Below are positions 7,912 through 16,414 of a DNA stretch of 64,000 bases, one piece after another. A program made the translations under genes and the position numbers. The DNA is taken from contig NZ_PVTO01000010.1 in NCBI RefSeq assembly GCF_003003275.1, positions 1-64,000 on the forward strand, given 5' to 3'. Under the pieces are notes generated by a model, which ran no database searches, was not told where the DNA came from, and saw only the letters and a list, made by a program, of their open reading frames with translations. Position 1 is the stretch's first letter. Every line of letters starts with the position of its first letter. The stretch is from Alkalibacterium olivapovliticus. GTDB lineage: Bacteria > Bacillota > Bacilli > Lactobacillales > Carnobacteriaceae_A.

Positions 7912-8925
7912 ATGAGAGAATATGTCAGAAGAAATGTATTAAAAGTATCATCTGGAGTAGCTAATGCCATTTTTGTGACAATCGGGATCGGGTTCTTGTT
8001 TGGAACGATTGGAGACATGCTGGGTTTACCTGTACTGGTAACGATAGGTGGGGTGACGCGTGTTCTTTTAGCACCAGCACTAGGTGCAGGGATTGCCTAT
8101 AATATGAAAGCCAATACGCTGACACTATTCGCAGCCATGGCCGCTTCCACGATTGGAGGAGCAGCTGTTCAAATGACAGAAGCCGGCTTTACCCTAGTGG
8201 GTGGAGACCCTATTGGAGCACTGATCGCCGGTACGATTGCCACCTGGATCGGGAAAAAAGTAACGGGGACATCCCCACTTGATATGATGGCGATTCCTAC
8301 TTTGTCTCTTTTAGGCGGAGGACTTGCAGGGGTAGGATTAGCTCAAATCATCACGCCTATTCTTCTGGTCGTCAGTGAAACCATATCTGGAGCAGTAGCC
8401 GGAAGTCCAGTAATCGGGTCCTCTGTCATGGCTGCATTATTCGGGCTGTTTTTAATGTCTCCGCTGTCTTCTGCTGCTTTGTCGATTGCCCTGTCAATGA
8501 GTCCAATGGTCAATGGGGCGATGCTGATCGGAACAACTGCCCAGTATTTTGCATTTTCTATATTGTCCTTCAAAGAGAATGATCTAGGGGGATATGTGGC
8601 CCAAGGATTGTGTACGCCTAAGGTACAATTACCTAATATTATTAATAATCCCATGATTCTAGTTGGACCAACGATTGCCTCTGCAATATGTGGCCCGATA
8701 GCTACTCTTGTGTTTGGTTTCGAGACCATTCCTGAAATGGGTGGGGTTGGCTTTGCCGCAGGTGTTGCACCGCTGTGGGTAATTAACAATTCAGGTTTTG
8801 GCGTATTTGGGGTATACTTATTGTGTGGAGCTGTTCTTCCAATCTTAATTACGTATGGTGTTAACAAGATACTCTATACGACGAAAGTGATCAAGACTGG
8901 AGATATGGCTGTGACTGTGAGCTGA
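7912..8925 (+). CDS. PTS EIIC-like (PfoR/PTS_EIIC_2 family) membrane protein, putative branched-chain compound transporter
   Basis: A 337-aa integral membrane protein with about 8-10 hydrophobic segments, glycine-rich loops and the family pattern GGDPIGALIAG and NNPMILVGPTIASAICGP. I recognise the family annotated as PTS sugar transporter subunit IIC (related to PfoR), but no EIIA, EIIB or sugar enzyme is nearby. Start ATG 7912 is preceded by AAGGGGAG at 8 nt; longer upstream reading lies inside the attenuator. A Leu/Ile leader in front and ilvE 60 nt behind suggest a substrate linked to branched-chain amino or keto acids rather than a sugar. Family call is fair; substrate is inference. Confidence 0.8.
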   Translation: MREYVRRNVLKVSSGVANAIFVTIGIGFLFGTIGDMLGLPVLVTIGGVTRVLLAPALGAGIAYNMKANTLTLFAAMAASTIGGAAVQMTEAGFTLVGGDPIGALIAGTIATWIGKKVTGTSPLDMMAIPTLSLLGGGLAGVGLAQIITPILLVVSETISGAVAGSPVIGSSVMAALFGLFLMSPLSSAALSIALSMSPMVNGAMLIGTTAQYFAFSILSFKENDLGGYVAQGLCTPKVQLPNIINNPMILVGPTIASAICGPIATLVFGFETIPEMGGVGFAAGVAPLWVINNSGFGVFGVYLLCGAVLPILITYGVNKILYTTKVIKTGDMAVTVS

Positions 8926-8985
8926 TTTTTTAATAATACTTACAGTTGAAAAATACAATTTAAAGGATAGGGGAAACAATAGACT

Positions 8986-10017
8986 ATGATGAATGAGATT
9001 ACACCTGAAACTATTGACTGGGAAAATTTAGACTTTTCGTATATTAAAACAGACTATCGTTTCATTTCAAAATATAAAGACGGCAAATGGGATGAAGGGG
9101 AACTGACAACTGATAACCAGCTGCATATTTCTGAAGGATCTACTGCACTGCATTACGGTCAGCAGTGCTTCGAAGGTATGAAGGCTTATCGGACGGAAGA
9201 TGGGTCAATTAATTTATTCAGACCTTTTGAAAATGCCAAGCGGATGAATAACAGCTGCGAACGTCTGTTGATGGCGCCGTATCCAGAAGATAAATTTGTC
9301 GAAGCAGTTAAAGAAGTTGTTCGAGCGAACGAAGAATGGGTTCCGCCTTATGGGACAGGTGCTTCGTTGTACCTCCGTCCATTCATGATCGGGATCGGAG
9401 ACAATGTCGGCATCAAAGCGGCAGATGAGTATATCTTTTCAATTTTTGCCACACCAGTCGGTTCATACTTCAAAGGTGGAATGAAACCATCTAATTTTCT
9501 CGTCAGTACGTATGACCGTGCAGCACCAAGAGGAACAGGAGCAGCAAAAGTAGGCGGTAACTACGCAGCAAGCTTACTGCCTGGTAAAGAAGCAAAAGGA
9601 CGCAGTTTCAGCGATGCAGTTTATCTGGATCCGGAAACCCATACTAAAATCGAAGAAGTAGGGGCAGCCAATTTCTTTGGCATCACCAAAGATGATGTAT
9701 TTGTTACACCAAAATCACCATCGATCCTGCCGAGTATCACCAAATACTCACTCCTTTGGCTGGCTGAGAACAGGCTGAATCTGAAAACGCTCGAAGACGA
9801 TGTCTATATCAAAGACATCGATCAGTTCAAGGAAGCGGGCGCTTGCGGGACAGCTGCTGTTATTGCACCGATAGGCGGTCTGCAAATTGAAGAGGATTTC
9901 CATGTGTTCTACTCAGAAACAGAGGTAGGACCTGTAACAAAACGTCTCTATAACGAACTGACCGGTATTCAATTCGGAGAAATTGAAGCACCAGACGGCT
10001 GGATAGAAAAAGTATAA
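8986..10017 (+). CDS. ilvE: branched-chain amino acid aminotransferase
   Basis: PLP enzyme that interconverts Leu, Ile and Val with their 2-oxo acids. The 343-aa fold-type IV protein has the PLP lysine in AAKVGGNYAAS (Lys188), the FEGMKAYR loop (about 64-71) and EVGAANFF and GACGTAAV phosphate-binding segments. It belongs to the long BCAT2-like subtype. Two adjacent ATGs (8986, 8989) follow AGGGGA. No terminator separates it from the PTS-IIC-like gene, so both should be under the Leu/Ile attenuator. No other ilv or leu gene is in the window, so its direction may be catabolic or biosynthetic. Confidence 0.95.
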   Translation: MMNEITPETIDWENLDFSYIKTDYRFISKYKDGKWDEGELTTDNQLHISEGSTALHYGQQCFEGMKAYRTEDGSINLFRPFENAKRMNNSCERLLMAPYPEDKFVEAVKEVVRANEEWVPPYGTGASLYLRPFMIGIGDNVGIKAADEYIFSIFATPVGSYFKGGMKPSNFLVSTYDRAAPRGTGAAKVGGNYAASLLPGKEAKGRSFSDAVYLDPETHTKIEEVGAANFFGITKDDVFVTPKSPSILPSITKYSLLWLAENRLNLKTLEDDVYIKDIDQFKEAGACGTAAVIAPIGGLQIEEDFHVFYSETEVGPVTKRLYNELTGIQFGEIEAPDGWIEKV

Positions 10018-10077
10018 ATAACGCAGCGTTATACTGCTGCCTAAACCACCACTGCGTTTTTAACTGGAGGTGATCAG

Positions 10078-10482
10078 ATGAGCTATATTAAACAGTTTGA
10101 GATAAAAACACATGAGAAACAAGCCTTTCTTATGCTGGATGCTTACCTTGAAGAAGCATTGAAAGAAAGTAAAGTAGAGGAAGGAATCATGGTGGTCTTT
10201 TGCCCGCATACAACTGCAGGCATCACAATCAATGAGAATGCAGATCCGGATGTCAAAACAGACTTAAAAAAAGCATTGAACGATACCTTTCCGAATCATG
10301 ATTATTTTATTCATATGGAAGGCAATTCAGATGGGCATATGAAGTCAAGCCTTGTAGGCGCAAGTGAAACTGTCCTGATCCATAAGGGAGAACTTCTATT
10401 CGGCACATGGCAAAGTGTTTATTTCACAGAATTTGACGGGCCGAGGTCCAGACAGTTTTTTGTCAAAATAATTGAAGGATGA
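10078..10482 (+). CDS. yjbQ: YjbQ family protein (UPF0047)
   Basis: A 134-aa protein of the YjbQ family, which some members link to a weak thiamine-phosphate synthase activity. The typical segments CPHTTAGITINENADPDV, EGNSDGHMKSSLVG and the C-terminal EFDGPRSRQFFVKI are all present, including conserved His and Asp residues that form the metal-binding pocket. The start ATG is 5 bases after GGAGGTGAT. A weak hairpin (AACGCAG/CTGCGTT, 10020-10060) lies between ilvE and this gene, so read-through is possible. The physiological role is not settled. Confidence 0.9.
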   Translation: MSYIKQFEIKTHEKQAFLMLDAYLEEALKESKVEEGIMVVFCPHTTAGITINENADPDVKTDLKKALNDTFPNHDYFIHMEGNSDGHMKSSLVGASETVLIHKGELLFGTWQSVYFTEFDGPRSRQFFVKIIEG

Positions 10483-10488
10483 CATGTT

Positions 10489-10518
10489 GGGAGAGTGCTC
10501 GTGTGCTCTCCTTTTTTT
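10489..10518 (+). terminator. terminator after yjbQ
   Basis: GGAGAG/CTCTCC stem with a short loop and a run of seven T. Confidence 0.88.
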
Positions 10519-10540
10519 GATTTTTCCAAGACGGAAGTAT

Positions 10541-10562
10541 GACTATTTATAGAAAAATAGTC
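10541..10562 (+). promoter_or_regulatory. inverted repeat upstream of the NatA-type ABC genes
   Basis: GACTATTT (10541-10548) and AAATAGTC (10555-10562) form an 8-bp inverted repeat, followed by a further CTATAGTC. It lies about 95 bp before the ABC operon and is a candidate operator; no regulator gene is adjacent. Confidence 0.4.
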
Positions 10563-10654
10563 CTATAGTCGGATGCTTATATAATCATAATGCGCTATAC
10601 TGGTTTTATTCAGTATTTACTATCAGTACATACACTAAGAAAGAAGGCGTTCAG

Positions 10655-11554
10655 ATGTTAGAAGTTAAAGGACTGCAGAAGTCCTTTGGAGATGTTAAAG
10701 CTGTTCAAGATGTCAGTTTTACCATTAAGTCTGGTGAAATTATGGGGTTGATCGGTCAGAACGGAGCAGGAAAAACAACGACGTTTCGAATTATCTTGGA
10801 TCTGTTGACAGCTGATACGGGAGAAGTGCTCTGGGAAGGGAAACGCATATCCAGGAAAGTATTTAATAAAATAGGCTATCTTCCTGAAGAAAGAGGATTG
10901 TATCCTAAAGTCTCAATTGAGAATCAGCTTTTATACTTCTCACAGTTGAGAGGCAAAAAGAAAAGCGAGATTCGTCCATTAATAGATGACTGGTTAGAAA
11001 AGTTTGACGTAAAAGGAAAGAAAACAGATAAAGTCAAAACTCTTTCTAAAGGGAACCAGCAGAAAGTTCAACTGATCTGTACGCTTATCCATCAACCTGA
11101 ACTGATTATATTGGATGAACCGTTTAGTGGGCTGGATCCTGTCAATGCCGAACTCCTTGAAGAAGGGATTAGAGAAGCACAAAGAAATGGTGCACGCATC
11201 ATATTCTCCAGCCACAACATGAACAACGTGGAAGAGCTCTGTGACAGCCTTATTATGTTGAAAGATGGCAGACAAGTTCTGAAAGGGCCCGTACATGATA
11301 TTAGAGAACAGTTTGGAAGGACGAAGCTGTTTTTAGAGTCAGATTTAAGCCCAGAAGCACTGAGAGATTTTCCAGGTGTGAAAACTGTCGAGAAAACCAG
11401 AGAGGGGATCGATGTCGTTTACCTCTCTAAAGCAGAAGATGGGAAAGCGATTTTCGAAGCGGCAACGCGAAACGGGTATATCCCGACGTTCAGCCAGCAA
11501 CCTCCTACTTTAGAAGAAATATTCAAAAGAACGGCAGGTGAAAAACATGAGTAA
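10655..11554 (+). CDS. ABC transporter ATP-binding protein, NatA/YhaQ type
   Basis: ATPase of a two-component ABC-2 exporter. It has Walker A GQNGAGKTT (about 37-45), the signature LSKGNQQKVQL (about 131-141), Walker B LIILDEPFSGLDP and an H-loop SSHNM. The extra C-terminal region (about 210-299) is typical of the YhaQ/NatA group. The 299-aa length is normal. It overlaps the permease gene by 8 nt. Related pairs export sodium or amphipathic toxic compounds, but nothing here fixes the substrate. Confidence 0.93.
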   Translation: MLEVKGLQKSFGDVKAVQDVSFTIKSGEIMGLIGQNGAGKTTTFRIILDLLTADTGEVLWEGKRISRKVFNKIGYLPEERGLYPKVSIENQLLYFSQLRGKKKSEIRPLIDDWLEKFDVKGKKTDKVKTLSKGNQQKVQLICTLIHQPELIILDEPFSGLDPVNAELLEEGIREAQRNGARIIFSSHNMNNVEELCDSLIMLKDGRQVLKGPVHDIREQFGRTKLFLESDLSPEALRDFPGVKTVEKTREGIDVVYLSKAEDGKAIFEAATRNGYIPTFSQQPPTLEEIFKRTAGEKHE

Positions 11555-12827
11555 ATTTTGGGTCATTACAAAAGAAGTATATAAGAAAAATGTGAAGTCT
11601 TTCGGCTTCATTATAATGGTTCTGATCCCTCTGATCATCATTGGTTTTATAGCAGGAATGGGTTATTTCTTCTCCAGAGAAGCTCAAGATGCCGAGGCGG
11701 TTCCTGTAGCGATTCTGACAGAGGATCAGGCTGTCGAACAGATGTTTATGAGTGAAGAATGGAATTTTGATATTGCTGAAGATATTACGACTGAAGAAGA
11801 AGCAGAAACAGCATTAGGTGAGGAATCGATCGACGGCTATATGATTGTTGATACGGATGGGGACTCAGTGCAGGTGGAAATCGTTCACGCTAATGAGCTG
11901 TCTAATCTCGTACCGATCATTACAGAAACACTGACAAATTATCAGACGATGTTAAGGGCAAATGAACTTGAATTGTCGCAGGCAGAAGTGATGTCATTAA
12001 CTGAACCTGTCGAGGTTGAGGAAAGAGTGGTCACTATTACGGATGGTGACTTAGCAGATGACGATACAGGAGACAGAATGATACAGGAGTGGAGTGCGTA
12101 CGCTGTCAGCATTGCCATCATGGCGTTCATTATGACATACTCCGGTATCATTGCTGAAGAAGTGGCAAATGAAAAAGGCACTCGCATCATGGAAGTCATC
12201 TTATCCAGTGCCAGTGCGACTAATCACTTCTTCGGAAAATTAGTAGGCGTAACGTTAGTCATGCTGACTCAAATTGGGATTTATGCGGCAGTCGGGACAG
12301 GTGCCTACCTCTATTTCAGGAATACTGAATTTGTACAGACGATCCTTGGTGAAGTGGATATATTCGGGATGCTGCAAGACCTGATGGGTTACACATTGAT
12401 ATTCTTCATCGCAGGGGTATTGATGTATGTCATTCTGGCTGCGTTCTTCGGATCCCTGGCTACCAAGATGGAGGACGTCAATAAAGCTGTCACACCAATT
12501 GTTTTCGTTGCACTGGCTGGCTTTTACGTCGGACTATTCGCTTTTGCTTCGCCGGAAAATACACTTGCAGTCGTCTTTTCCTATATTCCGCTGTTTACAC
12601 CATTTGTTATGCCATTTAGAATCGCATCCGGTACGGTGGCAACCAGTGGTATCTGGCTCTCTATTATCGGAACAGTCGGATTTGCTGTGTTGATCGCATT
12701 TGTATCTCTGGCATTCTACCGGTCTAATGTACTGGTCTACTCAGATACAAATATGATTGGAACTATGAAGCGGTCATGGAGCATCATGCAAAGTAACCGA
12801 AAAGCCAAAAAAAATAATACTGCCTGA
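11547..12827 (+). CDS. ABC transporter permease, NatB/YhaP type
   Basis: Membrane partner of the preceding ATPase, 426 aa. One N-terminal membrane helix (about 19-40) is followed by a large extracytoplasmic domain (about 45-185) very rich in Asp and Glu, then five or six helices, with the ABC-2 motif EKGTRIMEVILSSASA (about 211-226) at the cytoplasmic side. ATG 11547 fits AGGTGA at 11536-11541; the GTG at 11538 lies in that site. The acidic outer domain fits a salt- or alkali-adapted cell. No terminator is seen before the truncated CoA-transferase. Confidence 0.92.
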   Translation: MSKFWVITKEVYKKNVKSFGFIIMVLIPLIIIGFIAGMGYFFSREAQDAEAVPVAILTEDQAVEQMFMSEEWNFDIAEDITTEEEAETALGEESIDGYMIVDTDGDSVQVEIVHANELSNLVPIITETLTNYQTMLRANELELSQAEVMSLTEPVEVEERVVTITDGDLADDDTGDRMIQEWSAYAVSIAIMAFIMTYSGIIAEEVANEKGTRIMEVILSSASATNHFFGKLVGVTLVMLTQIGIYAAVGTGAYLYFRNTEFVQTILGEVDIFGMLQDLMGYTLIFFIAGVLMYVILAAFFGSLATKMEDVNKAVTPIVFVALAGFYVGLFAFASPENTLAVVFSYIPLFTPFVMPFRIASGTVATSGIWLSIIGTVGFAVLIAFVSLAFYRSNVLVYSDTNMIGTMKRSWSIMQSNRKAKKNNTA

Positions 12828-12909
12828 TAGTCTGGGTAAGTGAATAAATCAGTTAAGACTGGAAGCTATTCCAAAAAACAAGCGATCGAAAGGGAATTAC
12901 CTGCATCGT

Positions 12910-14046
12910 ATGCTGCCAAGTTCCGGACCGTTAGATATCCCTCGCCATAAACTGAGACAAGTCTCTATTTTCTTATCCGGAGCAGATCGAAAGCATTACA
13001 GGGAGGGATTTATCGACTTTTTACCTAATCACTTTTCAGATATCCCATCACTTTTATTAAAACGATCTGCCCATCCCGTTATTATGGCGACCGTTTCACC
13101 AATGGATGAGGACGGAAACTTTTCACTGGGAACAAGCCCGTCTTATGTGGCCTCACTGATCGAACATGCTGAAACGATCATTTTGGAAGTTAATGAAAAC
13201 ATGCCGAGAACTTTTGGAGAAAAAAATGCGATTCACATCAGCCAGGAATCTGCACTTGTCGAAAACACTGTTGACCTTCCAGAATTACCGACTCCAATAT
13301 TGTCAGATAAAGATCTGGAAATTGGAAAAATCATCGGGGATATTGTTAAAGATGGAGATACTCTGCAAATCGGCTTCGGTTCTATGCCAAATGCGGTTAT
13401 GGAATGTATCATGGATAAAAAAGAATTAGGCGTTTACAGCGAAATGCTGTCGGATAAAATTGTTGATTTATATGAGAAGGCTGTGGTCACAAACAAACAT
13501 AATCCGGTATCCCCTGGACAAACGGTCTCAACATTCGCTATCGGTTCAAAACGGTTATATGACTTCATGCACAATAATAAAGATGTTTTAATGTTACCAT
13601 GTGATGTGACGAACAGTCTCGTCAACATTTCAAAAGTGGATAATCTGGTATCGATCAAATCCTCTGTTGAAGTGGACTTTTACGGTCAGTGTAACTCTGA
13701 ATCAGTAGGTGGGAAACTGTATTCCTCTACAGGTGGTCAGGCAGACTTTACAAAAGGTGTACGCATGACGAAAGATGGACGAGGGGTGATCTGCCTTTAT
13801 TCTACAACTAAGAAAGACACCATCTCGACAATCGTGTCTGAGCTGGCTCAAGGATCGATCGTATCTACATCAAAAAACGATGTGGATACAGTGGTCACAG
13901 AATATGGTAGAGCAGAATTAATTGGTAAAACATTCAGTGAACGTGCAGAAGCCTTGAGAGCTATCGCCCATCCTGACTTCAGAAAGGAATTACGTGAACG
14001 AGCGCTCGAAAAGAAACTGATAATGGAAGACTCAGTATTAGTGTAA
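12910..14046 (+). pseudogene. acetyl-CoA hydrolase/4-hydroxybutyrate CoA-transferase-like, N-terminus missing
   Basis: The 378-aa ORF aligns by eye with the family from roughly residue 65 onward: SPMDEDGNFSLG, the C-terminal domain GFGSMPNAVM, the catalytic glutamate region YSEMLSD, GGQADFTKG and the terminal AHPDFR. Members usually have 430-440 aa and start with a CoA-site segment (SGDRV-type) that is absent. Only 82 nt separate this ORF from the preceding gene, and they do not encode the missing part in any frame I read. The ribosome site AAAGGG is 14 nt from ATG 12910. A deletion that fused this remnant to the ABC operon is the simplest explanation; a functional short form cannot be excluded. 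Confidence 0.75.
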
Positions 14047-14059
14047 TTAAATGGTATAA

Positions 14060-14104
14060 AATAACCCTTGAAGTCCTGATCTGTTCAGTCTTCAAGGGTT
14101 ATTT
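14060..14104 (+). terminator. terminator after the CoA-transferase remnant
   Basis: AATAACCCTTGAAG / CTTCAAGGGTTATT, a 14-bp perfect stem with a 16-nt loop. Confidence 0.88.
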
Positions 14105-14257
14105 AGTGTGACGAGTTAGTGACTAATCATGTCCAGCGATATAGAACAGCCTCTCTTACCGACACATTAACACGTAATTAGTTTAGGCAGATAAAAAGAG
14201 CCAAAGAGTATAGAAAAAGGAGAAGGGGTATTGTATAATGAGAAAGAGGTGAGAGAA

Positions 14258-14737
14258 ATGTTAAAATTTAGTGAGTTGACAGAACGGGAAAGGTGCAGGC
14301 TCTACAAAATGGTTATGGAACTTCCCACATTCATAATCGGATTTTCATTAAGTCTGTTCGATTTTAATTACATACTGATTATGACAATGGTCACAGGTAT
14401 AGTCGTGATCGAATTGATTATTTTTGGTTTGATGGATGTTAAATACAATTATTCACTAGGGGAGTTTGCGAAAGACATGCTGTATTTATTCAGTATGAAT
14501 TTCTTTGTTACAATGCTCGCTACACCGGGGTTTCTGTATATACTGAACCAGCTTACGCCAGCATTATACACGTTCACTAATGTCATTCGACTCACTGTCT
14601 CATTTAAATTGCTTTATCTTGCCTGGTATACTTACGTCATGCTGATGGTTAAAATGAGAAAAAAGCCTGAACTGAAATGGAAGTGGGATGTGACTGGCCT
14701 GATGGCTTTTCATACTAAAAGGGTTGCTGTAAAATAA
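14258..14737 (+). CDS. four-helix membrane protein of unknown function
   Basis: A 159-aa protein with about four membrane segments (roughly residues 25-43, 45-64, 78-100, 108-133) and a basic C-terminus (KMRKKPELKWKW). I do not recognise the family. ATG 14258 is six bases after GAGGTGA and is preferred; the in-frame TTG at 14231 overlaps a TATAAT sequence (14234-14239) that could be the -10 box. The gene stands alone between terminators, convergent with the ZIP-like gene. Confidence 0.7.
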   Translation: MLKFSELTERERCRLYKMVMELPTFIIGFSLSLFDFNYILIMTMVTGIVVIELIIFGLMDVKYNYSLGEFAKDMLYLFSMNFFVTMLATPGFLYILNQLTPALYTFTNVIRLTVSFKLLYLAWYTYVMLMVKMRKKPELKWKWDVTGLMAFHTKRVAVK

Positions 14738-14844
14738 AAAGTACTGGATCTCTGTTTCAGTAAGTCGCTCAGGTGAGTGGTGTTGACCATTCAATTGAGA
14801 AAACGCTGATCAGGATCGCAGTACTTTTTTCTGTAAATAAGCTG

Positions 14845-15564
14845 TTAGATAAATAGGAGAATGCTTGAGTAGATGACCAGACCGGCAAAGAAAGAAGTCA
14901 TCCCATTTCCTCTACAGGCAGGGAGTTCGTCTTTCAAAGCATTAAGCACTAATCCACCTGCGACAAATGCTTCCATTAACCCTACATAGGTATGAGAAAT
15001 ATGGATATTTAATCCAATGACCAGACCGAGTAAAACAGCTGCCATCAATAGTTTTAAACCGTAGCGGTCATACAGTCTTTCAAAGTGATGGCGCAGGACC
15101 CAGTCATTAGTCAGGAAATGGACACCAATAGCAAATAAATAAAATAGGGCAGTATACGATGTTTCAAATAACTGACTGGACAGTAAAATCCCGATGATAA
15201 AATTGTATAAAAAGTAAGAGCCGATGTGTGCCCAGAATACTCCGGAAGTGGAAAAGTCTCTTTTAGCTACTTTCAGACGGGAAGATTTCAATCCTATTTC
15301 CAGGAAGTAGAAAACGACTATCCCGGCCAGCATAGAGCCGAAAATCAGATGTGAGGCGTTTTGCTGATTGACATGAAAAGTTTCCATAATTTCGTGTTCG
15401 TATGATTGTACTGTTGGAATAAGGTGGAAGAAGACATAAGCTAATGAAATCCCTCCAACAAAGGATGTAAACTGGTTAACCGAAAAGAAATGTAATTTAA
15501 AATGTCTGGAGCTCAAATGAATAAATGAAAAGCCTAAAGCTACTAATAAATTGGTTATTGGCAC
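14845..15564 (-). CDS. ZIP-like membrane protein
   Basis: A 239-aa protein with about eight membrane segments. GISLAYVFFHLIPTV and GLMEAFVAGGLVLNALKDELP resemble the conserved membrane segments of ZIP metal transporters (G-x-x-L-x-D-x-x-x-HLLPE type), but the His-rich loop and the HExPHELGD motif are absent, so metal transport is uncertain. GTG 15564 follows AAGGA at 7 nt; the upstream in-frame TTG 15582 has no ribosome site. Divergent from the acetyltransferase gene. Confidence 0.65.
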   Translation of the reverse strand: MPITNLLVALGFSFIHLSSRHFKLHFFSVNQFTSFVGGISLAYVFFHLIPTVQSYEHEIMETFHVNQQNASHLIFGSMLAGIVVFYFLEIGLKSSRLKVAKRDFSTSGVFWAHIGSYFLYNFIIGILLSSQLFETSYTALFYLFAIGVHFLTNDWVLRHHFERLYDRYGLKLLMAAVLLGLVIGLNIHISHTYVGLMEAFVAGGLVLNALKDELPACRGNGMTSFFAGLVIYSSILLFI

Positions 15565-15768
15565 AATGATTCCTTCTTTCAAATAAATAACATAATCTCT
15601 AGCGAATTTATTATAGTCCTCACCTGATTTTTAGTCAATCTATTTTCATGAAAGTTTCTGAAAGTTTTCATTAAATCGTCATCAGTAACAATTAAGACAC
15701 AATTAACGTTGTGCTACCAGCTTTTACATATTAAAATAAATTAAACGATAATAGAAAGAGGCTTGATT

Positions 15769-16341
15769 ATGGATAGTTTAGAAGTGAATATGGCGAAAAA
15801 TTCCCGAATAGAATCACAACGACTGATACTACGACATGTCACACTTAAAGATGCAGAGGATATGTTTGAGTACGCCAGCGATGAAGAGACGACTTACTAT
15901 GTCTTTGACCGCCATACATCTTTAACGGATACAGAAGAAGCGATTGTCTCCTATTTTATAGAAGATCCTTTAGGAAAATACGGTATTGAATTGAAAGCCA
16001 CAGGCAAACTGATCGGCACGATCGATCTGAGGGTCAAAGACAGTGAGAAAAGAGCACTTATCGGGTATACCTTAAATAAAGATTATCAGGGGAGCGGTTA
16101 TATGACCGAGGCGGCCAATCGCATATTGGCATTAGGATTTGACACACTAGGACTCGGATGTATAGCTGCTCTTCACGATGAACGCAATGCCGTTTCCGGT
16201 AAAGTTATGGAACGTCTGGGCATGCAGAAAGAAGGCACCTTGCGTCACGTTGCCCAGTGGAAAAAAGGGGAATGGTTTAACGATGTCTATTACTCCATAT
16301 TGAAATCTGAATATGATGAAATGAAGAAATCAGGAAAGTAA
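15769..16341 (+). CDS. GNAT N-acetyltransferase, RimJ/RimL type
   Basis: A 190-aa acetyltransferase. The N-terminal RLILRHVTLKDAEDMFEYASDEE and the acetyl-CoA loop around NKDYQGSGYMTEAANRIL (about 104-121), then HDERNAVSGKVMERLGMQKEGTLR, follow the RimJ/RimL/SpeG pattern. The substrate may be a ribosomal protein N-terminus or a small molecule. ATG 15769 is 8 nt after AGAAAGAGG. A short dyad CACAA/TTGTG around AACGTT at 15698-15713 lies in the upstream region. Confidence 0.88.
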   Translation: MDSLEVNMAKNSRIESQRLILRHVTLKDAEDMFEYASDEETTYYVFDRHTSLTDTEEAIVSYFIEDPLGKYGIELKATGKLIGTIDLRVKDSEKRALIGYTLNKDYQGSGYMTEAANRILALGFDTLGLGCIAALHDERNAVSGKVMERLGMQKEGTLRHVAQWKKGEWFNDVYYSILKSEYDEMKKSGK

Positions 16342-16414
16342 GGGCTATTATTTGCGATGTAGCCGGCTCCTTTTTTATACTTAATAGTAACAGAACACTA
16401 TGAGGAGGAGACGT

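Noticed and set aside
7912-8925. PTS-IIC-like gene as part of a sugar PTS operon
   Set aside because: No EIIA, EIIB, sugar hydrolase or sugar regulator is adjacent; the leader peptide and ilvE point to branched-chain metabolism.
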